DNA of 53,319 nt from Acidimicrobiales bacterium (GCA_035533095.1 DATLUM010000069.1:1-53319), one strand, 5' to 3'. Positions 39,432 through 48,426 are shown, counted from the first letter of the stretch. Numbers and translations: made by a program. The notes: generated from the sequence alone by a model not told the origin.

Positions 39432-40952
39432 ATGGGCCGCAAGATCTTGTTCATCACCACCGATCAGCAGCGCTACGACAGCCTCGGCTGCAACGGGGGG
39501 ACCGTCGCGCGCACGCCGGTACTCGACCGGCTTGCCGCGGAAGGCATCAACTACCGCAGGGCCATGAACCAGAACGTCGTGTGCATGCCGGCACGCTCCA
39601 CGATGATCACCGGGCAGTACGTCCGGACCCACGGGGTGTTCGCCAATGGGGTGCCTCTGCCGGCCGACGCTCCGAGCATCGCCGCGTACCTGAACGGCAA
39701 CGGATACAAGACCGCCCTGCTGGGCAAGGCGCACTTTGAACCGGGGATGGACCTCGAAGGCCGCTGGCCCGAGAACCGCATGGCCCGTGATGGCACCTTC
39801 GGCCCCCACCGCGGTTTCGACCACATGGAACTGGCCATGCACGGGCCGCTACCGCTCTGGCACTACGGCAAGTGGCTCATGGAGCAGCCGGGGCACTTGG
39901 AGCAAGGCTTCTACCAGCTGTTCAAAGGAGGCCAGCTGAACGGCGAGCCCGGCGGGGAGACCGGCGCCCCGCAGGTGGCCATCAACCCGGTTCCGCGCGA
40001 CATGTACCACACCGACTGGACAGCCGACCGGGCTATGGCGTGGCTCCAGACCCTCGAAGCGGGCGACGACTGGTTCTGCTGGGTCAGCTTCCCCGACCCT
40101 CACCACCCGTGGGACCCGCCGTCGTCGGAGCTCGGGCGAGTGAACTGGCGCGATCTCGATCTGCCTGATGCGCACCCGGGAAGCGCGGACGAGTGCCGGC
40201 GCATCCTCGAGGAGAAGCCGCACCACTGGCTGGCGTACTACGACGGGTCGCACTCCAACCTCGAGGGCGGCCCTCCGACGTTCGTCCCGGCCGAGATGAC
40301 TCCCGACCAGGTGCGTGAGGTCAACGCGCTGACCCACATCGAAAACGAGCTGATCGACGAGGCGATCGGGCGCATCCTCGCTTACGTAGACCAGCGCGGC
40401 TGGGCCGAAGACACCGACGTGATCTTCACGACGGACCACGGCGAGCTTCAAGGCGACTTCGGGCTGCTCTTCAAGGGGCCCTATCACTGCGAGGCGCTGA
40501 TGCACCTGCCGATGATCTGGCGGCCGGCGCCGTCCGCCGCCGTTGCGCCGGCGGTCGTCGACGAACCGGTGGGCCAGCTCGATCTCGCGCCCACGTTCGC
40601 CGCCATCGCCGGCCTGCCCGCACCCGGATGGGTGCAGGGGACGCCGCTTCCGATCGGTCCCGCACCCGAGAGGGAGCGCGTCATCACCGAGTGGGACAGC
40701 CAGTTCCCGACCGAGGACCTGCATCTTCGTTCGATGTACCGCGACGGTTGGCTGGTCACCGCTTACGAGCCGGGCGGGGGCTATGACGGAAGCGAGGGAG
40801 AGCTGTACTCGCTCACCGAGGACCCGCGGCAGTGGAAGAATCTCTGGAACGACCCCGGTTACAAGGCGATCCGCGAGGATCTCGTCGCAGACCTCTACGA
40901 CAACCTTCCACCGGAGCGCGCAGACAAGTTGGAGGTCGAAGCGCCGGTCTGA
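39432..40952 (+). CDS. Sulfatase family hydrolase
   Basis: 506 residues. FITTDQQRYDSLGCNG starts the alkaline-phosphatase-like fold. CMPAR at 51-55 is the CxPxR motif in which Cys51 is converted to formylglycine, and STMITGQY follows. LLGKAHFEP and FTTDHGELQGDFG supply Lys, His and metal-binding Asp/His. It should cleave sulfate (or phosphonate) esters with Ca2+. No signal peptide is visible, so a cytoplasmic role is likely and maturation by a formylglycine-generating enzyme encoded elsewhere is needed. GGGAGGG stands 7 nt before ATG 39432, 3 nt after the dehalogenase. Confidence 0.92.
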   Translation: MGRKILFITTDQQRYDSLGCNGGTVARTPVLDRLAAEGINYRRAMNQNVVCMPARSTMITGQYVRTHGVFANGVPLPADAPSIAAYLNGNGYKTALLGKAHFEPGMDLEGRWPENRMARDGTFGPHRGFDHMELAMHGPLPLWHYGKWLMEQPGHLEQGFYQLFKGGQLNGEPGGETGAPQVAINPVPRDMYHTDWTADRAMAWLQTLEAGDDWFCWVSFPDPHHPWDPPSSELGRVNWRDLDLPDAHPGSADECRRILEEKPHHWLAYYDGSHSNLEGGPPTFVPAEMTPDQVREVNALTHIENELIDEAIGRILAYVDQRGWAEDTDVIFTTDHGELQGDFGLLFKGPYHCEALMHLPMIWRPAPSAAVAPAVVDEPVGQLDLAPTFAAIAGLPAPGWVQGTPLPIGPAPERERVITEWDSQFPTEDLHLRSMYRDGWLVTAYEPGGGYDGSEGELYSLTEDPRQWKNLWNDPGYKAIREDLVADLYDNLPPERADKLEVEAPV

Positions 40953-40981
40953 CCGGCCCTGCGGGCTAGCATCGCCGCCCC

Positions 40982-41815
40982 GTGGATGCCCGCACGTTCC
41001 TCGGACTGAACGCGACGCACAACCCTTTCCGGTGGATTCTCCCGGTGACGCAGGGCATCTGCACACCTGGAGGGTTCCTCTTCGGCGGGTGCGGGCTGGG
41101 AGCGGCGATCACCGCGCTGGAGGCGACGACCGGCCGCCCCCTGGTGTGGGCGACAGCCCAGTACCTCTCGTACGCGCGCCCTCCCGAAGTTCTCGACCTC
41201 GATGTGATCGTGAGCGTGGCCGGCCATCAGGTCACCCAAGCGCGGGTGGTCGGACACGTTGCGGACCGCGAGGTCATCACGGTGAACGCGGCTCTCGGTC
41301 GGCGCCACGTCGAGCACGACGGGACATGGGCCGTGATGCCGGAGGTTCCCTCGCCCGAGGAGTGCTCCCGACGGCAGTTGCGCCTGCCTACCGACGGGAA
41401 CTCGCTCCCCGACCGTCTCGACATCCGCATGGCGCTCGGGCGGAACATGGCCGAGCTTTCGAAGAGCGCCCGACCGGGAGAGGGAATGCCCGACGGCCGC
41501 TCGGCTCTGTGGGCGAAGATGCCGGATGTGCTGGACATGTCTTCGGCCTCGCTGGGGATCCTCGGGGATTACGTCCCGTTCGGCATCGGCCAGGCGTTGG
41601 GCCTCCCCGCCGGCGGCAACAGCCTGGACAACACGCTGCGCATGGGCCAGCAGGTACCGACCGAGTGGGTGCTCCTCGACGTTCGCGTGCACCAGGTCCG
41701 AAACGGGTTCGGGCATGGAGACGTCCATCTCTGGTCGCAGAGCGGCGCGCTGCTCGCGACGGCCAGCCAGTCGGCGATCGTGAGAATGTGGCCGGACATG
41801 GCGGGGAGTCGCTGA
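40982..41815 (+). CDS. Acyl-CoA thioesterase-like (double hotdog) protein
   Basis: 277 residues from GTG 40982. The layout is a double hotdog of the TesB type: GGFLFGGCGLGAAITALEAT at residue 30, VWATAQYLSYARPPEVLDLD, and a second half with SLDNTLRMGQQVPTEWVLLD and GFGHGDVHLWSQSGALLATA. In TesB the last segment carries the catalytic Asp/Gln/Thr-type residues. It hydrolyses acyl-CoA to free acid and CoA. It is 30 nt after the sulfatase and 1 nt before the alpha/beta hydrolase, so probably in the same operon. Substrate unknown. Confidence 0.83.
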   Translation: MDARTFLGLNATHNPFRWILPVTQGICTPGGFLFGGCGLGAAITALEATTGRPLVWATAQYLSYARPPEVLDLDVIVSVAGHQVTQARVVGHVADREVITVNAALGRRHVEHDGTWAVMPEVPSPEECSRRQLRLPTDGNSLPDRLDIRMALGRNMAELSKSARPGEGMPDGRSALWAKMPDVLDMSSASLGILGDYVPFGIGQALGLPAGGNSLDNTLRMGQQVPTEWVLLDVRVHQVRNGFGHGDVHLWSQSGALLATASQSAIVRMWPDMAGSR

Positions 41816-41816
41816 C

Positions 41817-42620
41817 ATGGACATCCCGCGCCGCACCGGTTTCGTGGAGCACGACGGCGAGCGCATCTACTACGAGACGGTGGGAGGCGGCGGAGTCCCG
41901 CTGGTGCTGAGCCACGGCGCCGGAGGGAACCACGCCGTATGGTTCCAGCAGGTGACGGCATTCGCTGCCGATCGGCTGGTGGTCACGTGGGACCACCGGG
42001 GTTTCGGCAGGTCCACCGATGCCGCCGATCTGTCGGGGCCGCTGGTCGCGGCCGGAGACCTTCTGGCGGTTCTCGACGTTCTCGGGATCGAGCGGGCGGA
42101 CCTGGTCGGCCAGTCGATGGGGGGCTGGACCGTCGTCGGGGCGGCTCTGGCGCGACCCGGACTGGCCAGGAGCCTGGTGCTCGCGGACACCCTCGGCGGT
42201 TTCACGTCCCCCGCCATCGAAGCCGGGTTGTCGCAGAGACCGCTGGACCCGCTCGGTTCCCCCGACGTGCTGGGTAGACACCCGGCGCTCGGGTCTGGGT
42301 TCTCCGAACGCGAACCCGAGAGAGCCCACCTTTACCAGTGCCTCGGTCAGATGGGCAGCGCCGACTCCGCTGCCGTCATCCCACGGCTTCTCGCTGTCTC
42401 CCACGACACCGCCGAGGCCCAGCGTCTCACCATGCCGGTGCTCTGCATCGCAGGGGACAAGGATCCTCTCTTCCCGCCCGCTTCGATTCGCGCGCTGGCG
42501 GACCTGCTGCCCGAAGCACAGTACGTCGAGATACCCGGCTGCGGTCACTCCCCCTACTTCGAGGATCCTGCCGAGTGGAACTCGGCGGTGAAAGCCTTCT
42601 TGGAATCGATTGTCGGTTAG
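41817..42620 (+). CDS. Alpha/beta fold hydrolase
   Basis: 267 residues. The oxyanion loop is LSHGAGGNHA, WDHRGFGRST follows, the nucleophile elbow is VGQSMGGWT with Ser100, the acid is in IAGDKDPLFPP, and the catalytic His is in PGCGHSPYFEDP. This is a standard Ser-type hydrolase, close in layout to meta-cleavage-product or lactone hydrolases. Unlike the dehalogenase at 38502 it has Ser, not Asp, at the elbow. It starts 1 nt after the thioesterase, with GGGGAG 9 nt upstream, so the two genes are one transcript. Confidence 0.92.
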   Translation: MDIPRRTGFVEHDGERIYYETVGGGGVPLVLSHGAGGNHAVWFQQVTAFAADRLVVTWDHRGFGRSTDAADLSGPLVAAGDLLAVLDVLGIERADLVGQSMGGWTVVGAALARPGLARSLVLADTLGGFTSPAIEAGLSQRPLDPLGSPDVLGRHPALGSGFSEREPERAHLYQCLGQMGSADSAAVIPRLLAVSHDTAEAQRLTMPVLCIAGDKDPLFPPASIRALADLLPEAQYVEIPGCGHSPYFEDPAEWNSAVKAFLESIVG

Positions 42621-42623
42621 CTT
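42618..42623 (+). promoter_or_regulatory. -10 box (TAGCTT) 7 nt before the MDR gene
   Basis: TAGCTT overlaps the stop codon of the upstream hydrolase and ends 7 nt before ATG 42631. It suggests an independent leaderless promoter and supports ATG 42631 over the in-frame TTG upstream. Confidence 0.4.
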
Positions 42624-42630
42624 CGGGGCC

Positions 42631-43770
42631 ATGCCCACCGACGTACCGGAAACCTGCCTGCAGATCCGTTCCCTCGTGACTCCGGAAGCGACGGTGGAGT
42701 TGTCACTCCAGACCGTCGATGTCCCAGAGCCGGGCCCGCGCCAGGTGGTGGTCCGCGTCGAGGCTGCCCCGATCAACCCGTCCGACCTGGGCCTGCTCTT
42801 CGCTGGCGCGGATATGGGTTCGGCGTCGACGGCCGGCTCGCACGACCTGCCGGTGGTGATCGCGCCGATCCCTCCTGCGGCCATGCGGGCAATGGCAGCG
42901 AGGATGAGCCAATCGTTGCCGGTCGGCAACGAGGGAGCCGGCACCGTGGTCGCCGCTGGTTCCTCGCCGGAGGCGCAGGCGCTTGTGGGCAGAACCGTTT
43001 CGCTGGCAGGTGGGGCGATGTACACCCAGTACCGCTGCGTCGACGCCGCCATCTGCCTCGTGTTGCCGGAGGGGACGAGAGCGGCGGAGGGGGCGTCGTC
43101 GTTTGTCAACCCACTGACCGCTCTCGGCATGGTCGAGACAATGCGGATGGAGGGCCACACCGGCCTCGTGCACACGGCAGCCGCCTCGAACCTCGGGCAG
43201 ATGCTCAACCGACTGTGCATCGAGGAGCGGATCCCACTCGTGAACATCGTCCGGAAGAGCGAACAGGAGGAGATCCTGCGATCTGCCGGCGCGACGCACG
43301 TGTGCAACTCGTCGACTCCTGGATTCATGGACGATCTCACTCGTGCCCTGAAGGAGACCGGCGCGACCCTCGCCTTCGACGCCGTAGGCGGGGGGACGCT
43401 GGCGAGCCAGATCCTCGCGTGCATGGAGGCAGCAGCCAGCTCCACCGGCGGCGATTACAGCCGCTACGGCTCATCCGTGCACAAGCAGGTTTACATCTAC
43501 GGCTCGCTCGACCGCGGTCCTACCGAGCTCACTCGCAGCTTCGGGTTCGCGTGGAGCCTCGGCGGTTGGCTGCTCACTCCGTTCCTCCAGAAGATCGGGA
43601 TGGAAGCGATGGCACGGCTGCGCGACAGGGTCGCGAGCGGTCTGCAGACGACTTTCGCCAGCTCCTACACGGCAGAGGTATCTCTCGCCGGCGCACTCAG
43701 CCAGGACGCCATCGCCAACTACGGCCGGCAGGCCACAGGTTCGAAGTACCTGATCAATCCGAACGGCTGA
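42631..43770 (+). CDS. MDR-superfamily zinc-type alcohol dehydrogenase/quinone oxidoreductase
   Basis: 379 residues. The GroES-like N-terminal domain is shown by QVVVRVEAAPINPSDLGLLF and LPVGNEGAGTVVAAG, and the Rossmann domain by GLVHTAAASNLGQMLNRLCI. Zinc-binding Cys/His of classical alcohol dehydrogenases are not evident, so it is closer to quinone oxidoreductase or enoyl reductase members, which use NADPH without zinc. The insert after PSDLG (about 45 residues) is longer than usual. Its last 17 nt overlap the convergent membrane-protein gene at 43754. Confidence 0.9.
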   Translation: MPTDVPETCLQIRSLVTPEATVELSLQTVDVPEPGPRQVVVRVEAAPINPSDLGLLFAGADMGSASTAGSHDLPVVIAPIPPAAMRAMAARMSQSLPVGNEGAGTVVAAGSSPEAQALVGRTVSLAGGAMYTQYRCVDAAICLVLPEGTRAAEGASSFVNPLTALGMVETMRMEGHTGLVHTAAASNLGQMLNRLCIEERIPLVNIVRKSEQEEILRSAGATHVCNSSTPGFMDDLTRALKETGATLAFDAVGGGTLASQILACMEAAASSTGGDYSRYGSSVHKQVYIYGSLDRGPTELTRSFGFAWSLGGWLLTPFLQKIGMEAMARLRDRVASGLQTTFASSYTAEVSLAGALSQDAIANYGRQATGSKYLINPNG

Positions 43771-44365
43771 GCAACCCCCGCCGGGACGCGAGGCGCTGCC
43801 CGAAACGGCCGACGATCAGGGCGGTCTCCACCGACGCGATGACGAGGATGTACAGCGGGAAGGCAGCATTCGCGGTCGTGAACCGGTCGATGGTCAACAC
43901 GGTGATCAGGGCGTTGAGCGCTGCTGTGACGTACGCGGACACCGACTCGCTTTCAGGCGCAACCCAGGATTTTCGCAGTGTCGGTATCGCCGCAATCGCG
44001 TCCGCCGCGATGGACGCGACGACGGCCACTGTCCCGTGGCGGGTTGCGAGCCAGGCGACGAGCCCGGCGGCGGACAGAGCGCCGCACAGCCAGTCGAACG
44101 GACCGATCCGCCACGCCAACTGCCGGTTGCAGAACGACGCGACGAAGATCGCCAAAGGACCGAAACCCACCACGAACGTCATCAGCGAGCGAAGCCCGAC
44201 CCCTGCCTGCACCTCCGCCGCGAAGGCGATCAATGGAGCTACCCCCCACATGAGCCAGGTCACCCGATTCGGCTGGGTGACTCCCCGAACCGTGTCGCGC
44301 AGGTACGACAGCATCCCTGCCATGCCGATGACCGCGCCGAGGATCACGAAGTGGACGTCGAGCAC
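43754..44365 (-). CDS. Polytopic membrane protein, PQ-loop/SemiSWEET-like
   Basis: 203 residues from GTG 44365. Six or seven hydrophobic helices run through the whole length, e.g. FVILGAVIGMAGMLSYLRD, LMTFVVGFGPLAIFVASF and WLCGALSAAGLVAWLATR. Two loops TQPNRVTWLMWG and LRKSWVAPESESVSAY have the spacing of Pro...Trp and Pro-Glu-Ser motifs in PQ-loop (SWEET-like) proteins and sit at equivalent points of the two halves. A transporter role is possible but no family is certain. It overlaps the MDR gene end by 17 nt. Confidence 0.65.
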   Translation of the reverse strand: MLDVHFVILGAVIGMAGMLSYLRDTVRGVTQPNRVTWLMWGVAPLIAFAAEVQAGVGLRSLMTFVVGFGPLAIFVASFCNRQLAWRIGPFDWLCGALSAAGLVAWLATRHGTVAVVASIAADAIAAIPTLRKSWVAPESESVSAYVTAALNALITVLTIDRFTTANAAFPLYILVIASVETALIVGRFGQRLASRRGLLSRSD

Positions 44366-44394
44366 AGCAGGTCATTCTTACGCCCGGGCGTGAA

Positions 44395-45405
44395 TCAGCG
44401 TTGTGCGCCGTCTCCGCGCGCGGCTCTACCAACGGGCTCCCCGCGCTCGACCGGCTCGTCGAGATGGACGTCGACCACCTCGGGCCGCCGTCTTTTCTCC
44501 TCTTCGACGTAGATCTCGTAGGCCTTCTGGTCACCTTCAGTAAGGGGGGGCTGGACCAGGCTGCGAGGCCATAGCCGCCGGGCCCGGACCACGTCGATCT
44601 CCAGCGCGTACATGGTGAACTGTGCCTGCATGTAGATCCACCAGAGGAGGCCGATCACGAAGGCGAAAGTCCCGTAGACCTCGCTCGCGTTCTTCAGTTC
44701 GTGGGCGATCAGGAAGGTGCCGAAACCCTGGAGGATCTGCCACAAAACCGCGGCGATCACGGCCGCGAGCCACATGTCCATGCTCCGGATCGATTTCGCG
44801 GTACCCAACCGGAAGCCGAGCCAGAACGCGCCGAAGTTGATGATCAAAGCGACCGCGTAAGCGGCGATCCGCAAACCGATCGCGGAGTGGCTGCCGGACC
44901 CGAAGCTCGAGAGTGCGGTGCTGAGCACGATCCCGATGCCAACCGCGAAGATCATCCCGAAGCTGCGGAGTGTGTTGAACGGGAACCCGGGCCGTTCGGA
45001 TTTGGGGACGTTCCACGCGTGGTTGAAGGCGTTCTGCGCCGCCGATGCAACTCCCCTTGCACCGTAGAACGTGCCCACCAGCCCGAGGCCGAGGCCGAGG
45101 CCGGTCCGGTCGAGTGAGTGGACGTTATTCCGGAGCTGAGTGCCGATTACCGGGAAGTTCTTGAGAGCGGAATGCAGGACCCGATCCTGGAGGTGCGGGT
45201 CGTGGGCCAGGACAATCCCGAGGACCGTGACCGCCACGAGCATCAGGGGGAACAGGGAGAAGAACCCGTAGTAGGCGATCAACGCGGCCTGGTTGCCGGC
45301 CTGGTCGTCGCCGTACTTCTTGACAACCGCGAACGGGAACGCAGCCCAGGGATGCCGTTGCTGGAAGCCGTCCAGCCCCCTCAGCACGGCTTGCACCTGT
45401 TCCAT
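44395..45405 (-). CDS. YihY/virulence factor BrkB family protein
   Basis: 336 residues. Motifs of the family are AALIAYYGFFSLFPLMLVAV, GVASAAQNAFNHAWNVP and FIGLLWWIYMQAQFTMYALE type helices, together about six transmembrane segments. The cytoplasmic tail of about 50 residues is charged (EEEKRRRPEVVDVHLDEPVE). YihY-like proteins are inner-membrane proteins, formerly taken for RNase BN; their role is not settled. ATG 45405 was used; no Shine-Dalgarno is evident. The gene lies downstream of nothing on its strand and is 29 nt from the PQ-loop-like gene, which it may precede in one transcript. Confidence 0.9.
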   Translation of the reverse strand: MEQVQAVLRGLDGFQQRHPWAAFPFAVVKKYGDDQAGNQAALIAYYGFFSLFPLMLVAVTVLGIVLAHDPHLQDRVLHSALKNFPVIGTQLRNNVHSLDRTGLGLGLGLVGTFYGARGVASAAQNAFNHAWNVPKSERPGFPFNTLRSFGMIFAVGIGIVLSTALSSFGSGSHSAIGLRIAAYAVALIINFGAFWLGFRLGTAKSIRSMDMWLAAVIAAVLWQILQGFGTFLIAHELKNASEVYGTFAFVIGLLWWIYMQAQFTMYALEIDVVRARRLWPRSLVQPPLTEGDQKAYEIYVEEEKRRRPEVVDVHLDEPVERGEPVGRAARGDGAQR

Positions 45406-45523
45406 TCACGCGATGTACCCCGCGCGGCGGCGGATCTACCGGCCCCGGTAGCTCGGTCGGCACGCGCGCGAACTCAGCCAGCTAGTCTCGGATCTGTAGG
45501 AGATTCCTGGAAGGGGGGGGCAA

Positions 45524-46126
45524 ATGGTCGACATCGCCACACCGACGCCTGCGCGGCCGGAAGCTCCGGCGGTGCCGGAGTTCCAGATCGTCCCGCTGGC
45601 CGGCCTGCCCGTCGTCGGGCTCGTGCTCGTCGGGCTCGTCGTCACTATCGCAACGAACAAGCAGTGGGCCATCGACTTCTTCCACGTGGTCGCCGGGGGG
45701 ATATGGACGGCGCTCGACTTGTTTCTAGGGTTCGTTATCGGACCGATCCTCGGACGCTTGTCGATACCAGCCCGTATCGAGTTCACCACACGCCTCATGC
45801 CGAAGATGGTCCTGATCATGCCCACGGTGGTGGTCTGCACGCTGGCAGCCGGATGGCAGCTGGCCCGCCACCTCGGTTACCTGGCGTCCAGCGATCCGCA
45901 CCACGGTTGGATCGTCGCGTCCTTCATCGTCGTAGCGGTCATGGCGGTGATAGCCCTCGGACTGCTGGAGCCGGCGAACGTCGCCGTCCTGTTCGAGTTG
46001 AAGAAGCCTCGCCCCGACGGCGAGATCATCGCCAAGCTGATGAAGCGGTTCATCATGACAGCGGGAATCACCGGCGCCATGCAGGTGGCCACGCTCGTGA
46101 TCATGACCAAGGTGGCCTCGTCGTGA
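45524..46126 (+). CDS. Integral membrane protein, CopD/DUF2269-like
   Basis: 200 residues with about five transmembrane helices (IVPLAGLPVVGLVLVGLVVT, the FFHVVAGGIWTALDLFLGF helix, MVLIMPTVVVCTLAAGWQLA, WIVASFIVVAVMAVIALGLL, MTAGITGAMQVATLVIM). FFHVVAGGIW is the short His-containing phrase seen in CopD and other small membrane proteins that can bind haem or copper. AAGGGGGG precedes ATG 45524. Its stop overlaps the GTG of the next gene by 4 nt, so the pair is translated together. Function not established. Confidence 0.75.
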   Translation: MVDIATPTPARPEAPAVPEFQIVPLAGLPVVGLVLVGLVVTIATNKQWAIDFFHVVAGGIWTALDLFLGFVIGPILGRLSIPARIEFTTRLMPKMVLIMPTVVVCTLAAGWQLARHLGYLASSDPHHGWIVASFIVVAVMAVIALGLLEPANVAVLFELKKPRPDGEIIAKLMKRFIMTAGITGAMQVATLVIMTKVASS

Positions 46127-46584
46127 GCAGCCATCCCGCCGACGTAGGAAGCTCCTCGCCGTTGCTCGATCGCAAGCTGCCGCCGGTCGCGGAGCTCGTC
46201 GTTCTGTCGCTCGCGATGATGCTGTCGGGTGGGGTGTACCTGGCCGCTTCGCTGCCGAAGCCACCGGGACTGGCGCCGGTGGTCGCCCTGCTCGCCGCTG
46301 GAGCGGCCCTCACGATGGTCGCGGTGGTCATGCTGAGCAGAGTCGGCGACTTCGCATGGGACAAATTCTTCCTGGTCGCGAAATGGGCCCTGCTCGCCTA
46401 CGCGATCATCGCCGGCATCCTCGGATTCGTGTTCGTCTACGACCACACCCGCGGCGGCACTCTCGCCGTGCTCCTGTGCACGTTGGCCGTCTTCGCGGTG
46501 GACGTCCCGACCATCATCGGCTTCACCGTGGCCCGCTACCAGGACCCTGGAAGCACGTCCACATTACAAGTATTGCCAGATTGA
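46123..46584 (+). CDS. Small integral membrane protein, partner of the CopD-like protein
   Basis: 153 residues from GTG 46123. Four transmembrane helices follow a short hydrophilic start: ELVVLSLAMMLSGGVYLAAS, LAPVVALLAAGAALTMVAVV, WALLAYAIIAGILGFVFVY and LAVLLCTLAVFAVDVPTIIG. I recognise no motif. The overlap GTGA with the preceding gene and the matched topology suggest that the two form one membrane complex. No clue to the transported or sensed molecule. Confidence 0.7.
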   Translation: MSSHPADVGSSSPLLDRKLPPVAELVVLSLAMMLSGGVYLAASLPKPPGLAPVVALLAAGAALTMVAVVMLSRVGDFAWDKFFLVAKWALLAYAIIAGILGFVFVYDHTRGGTLAVLLCTLAVFAVDVPTIIGFTVARYQDPGSTSTLQVLPD

Positions 46585-46601
46585 TCGTCTTGGCGTAACA
46601 T
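46573..46601 (+). promoter_or_regulatory. Sigma-70-type promoter TTGCCA-N17-TAACAT
   Basis: TTGCCA (46573-46578) and TAACAT (46596-46601) are spaced by 17 nt, and the -10 ends 7 nt before GTG 46609. It overlaps the end of the preceding membrane-protein gene. Confidence 0.6.
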
Positions 46602-46608
46602 CTCGGGT

Positions 46609-48402
46609 GTGGCCGACTACCTGAGCGAACCATTCGACCGACTGCCCTTCGGCAACCCCGACAAGGCACGTCGGTACGCGACCGAGAGGTACAGCGGTGC
46701 CGTCGGGCTGAACTGGTACACGTCTGACCCCACGCTGCAGTTCCTGATGAGGGTCCACCTCGGGGACGCCGGCCTCGCGTGGGCGCAGCCGCATCTCGAG
46801 CGTGTCGGCGCGCTCATGGGCGGCCCGATCGCCGAGCGGGCGGAGATGACCGACCGTGAGCCGCCTCGGCTGGAGAAGTACGACCGCTGGGGCCGGGACG
46901 TGAGCCGGATCGTCCACTCGGCGTCGTTCCGGGAGTCGAAGGCTGATCTAGTTCGCGATTCGTTCACCTCGGAGGCGTTCGAGAAGACGGCAGGTGAAGC
47001 GGGAGTCGACGCCCGTCCGCTCGCCGCGGCATGGAGCTACATGCTCAACCAGGCCGAGATCGGGATGATGTGCGTGCTCGGGACGGGTCTCGACATGGTC
47101 GTTCGCATGGCCGAGCGGTTCGCACCCGACGATGTCAAGGCGCGGGTGGCCGAACTCGCGGCCAGCGGCAGCGAGCTCGCCGGCGAAACGGCGCAGATGT
47201 TCACCGAGCGCACCGGCGGCTCCGACCTGGCCGCTCTCGAGACGACCGCCACGCCCGCCGGTGACGCCTGGCTGCTGAACGGTTTCAAGTGGTTCGTGTC
47301 CAACGCGGACGGTTCCGCGTACGTCGTGCTCGCCAAGCCCGTGGGTGCTCCGGACGGAACCCGCGGGGTCGCCCCGTTCCTGGTCCTTCGCGAGAGACGG
47401 GACGGAACTCGTAACGGCGTGCGGATCCGACGGCTCAAGGACAAGCTCGGCACGAAGGCAGTTGCCTCCGCAGAGGTCGAACTGGACGACGCGGAGGGAT
47501 TCCTGCTGGCTCCCGGGTTCTCCGACTCATCATCTTCGGGGACTTCGCACGACGGTCATGGGCTCAGCCGGATGATGGAGCTCACCAACGGTGCACGGCT
47601 CGGCATCGCCATGATGGGTGTCGGCGTAGCCCGGCGCGCCCTGGTGGAGTCGTTGTGCTACGCCCGGACCCGCGAGGCCTTCGGTGCCGCGCTGATCGAC
47701 CAGCCCCTCATGCAGCGCAAGCTGGCGGAGATGATCGTCGAGTTGGAGGCGGCCCAGGCGCTCGCATTCGACGGATACCTGGGGCCCCGCTTGCGCATCG
47801 GTGCACCGCTCATCAAGCTGCGCTCTGCTCGCCTCGGCATCACGGCAGCGAGCGACGCGATCGAGATCCACGGTGGCAACGGCTACATCGAGCAGTGGCC
47901 GGTGGCTCGTCTGCTCAGAGATGCCCAGGTGAACACCGTCTGGGAAGGCGCCGACAACATTCTCTGTCTCGATGTCCGCCGGGCGATCGAGAAGAGCGCA
48001 GCGCACGAACAGCTTTTCGAGCGGATCGAATCCGCGCTCTCGGGGGCGGGGTCCGAGTGCGGCGAAGCCGCCGAGCTGGTATCTCTTCGCGCTGCACAGA
48101 TGCGAGAGGCCGTCGGCGCGTGGAAGAAACTGGAGCGGACGGTGGCCGAGGCGCGGCTCTTCCCTCTGGCCCAGTTCATGGTCGACGTCTACGCCGGCGC
48201 GCTTCTGATCGAGCAGGCGGGACGCGAGGCCCGCCTGGCGGGCAGCGCCGGCGGCTCCGGGGCGCGGAAGTCGCTCGTCGCCCGCCTGTACGCGCAGTCG
48301 CACCTGGCGGACCAAGGCCCGCTTCGCGGCGTGGACGCGCCGGCAGAAGACCTCGAAAGGTTCAAGGAGCTCTGCGACGGCGCGCTCGTCGACCCGCGAT
48401 GA
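46609..48402 (+). CDS. AidB-like acyl-CoA dehydrogenase family protein
   Basis: 597 residues, longer than standard ACADs (about 400), matching the AidB/long acyl-CoA dehydrogenase group. Motifs are MFTERTGGSDLAALETTATP (FAD loop), GDAWLLNGFKWFVSNADG, RLKDKLGTKAVASAEVELDD, LTNGARLGIAMMGVGVARRA, and IEIHGGNGYIEQWPVARLLR followed by VWEGADNILCLDV. The extra length is an N-terminal domain of about 150 residues and a C-terminal helical domain, as in AidB. E. coli AidB also binds DNA in the methylation response; whether this one does is unknown. Promoter TTGCCA-N17-TAACAT lies just upstream. Confidence 0.9.
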   Translation: MADYLSEPFDRLPFGNPDKARRYATERYSGAVGLNWYTSDPTLQFLMRVHLGDAGLAWAQPHLERVGALMGGPIAERAEMTDREPPRLEKYDRWGRDVSRIVHSASFRESKADLVRDSFTSEAFEKTAGEAGVDARPLAAAWSYMLNQAEIGMMCVLGTGLDMVVRMAERFAPDDVKARVAELAASGSELAGETAQMFTERTGGSDLAALETTATPAGDAWLLNGFKWFVSNADGSAYVVLAKPVGAPDGTRGVAPFLVLRERRDGTRNGVRIRRLKDKLGTKAVASAEVELDDAEGFLLAPGFSDSSSSGTSHDGHGLSRMMELTNGARLGIAMMGVGVARRALVESLCYARTREAFGAALIDQPLMQRKLAEMIVELEAAQALAFDGYLGPRLRIGAPLIKLRSARLGITAASDAIEIHGGNGYIEQWPVARLLRDAQVNTVWEGADNILCLDVRRAIEKSAAHEQLFERIESALSGAGSECGEAAELVSLRAAQMREAVGAWKKLERTVAEARLFPLAQFMVDVYAGALLIEQAGREARLAGSAGGSGARKSLVARLYAQSHLADQGPLRGVDAPAEDLERFKELCDGALVDPR

Positions 48403-48426
48403 TCAACCGGTGAGCCTCTGATCTGC

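Noticed and set aside
41388-43445. 685-residue minus-strand open frame across three plus-strand genes
   Set aside because: It crosses three well-supported genes (thioesterase, hydrolase, MDR) and shows no protein motif.
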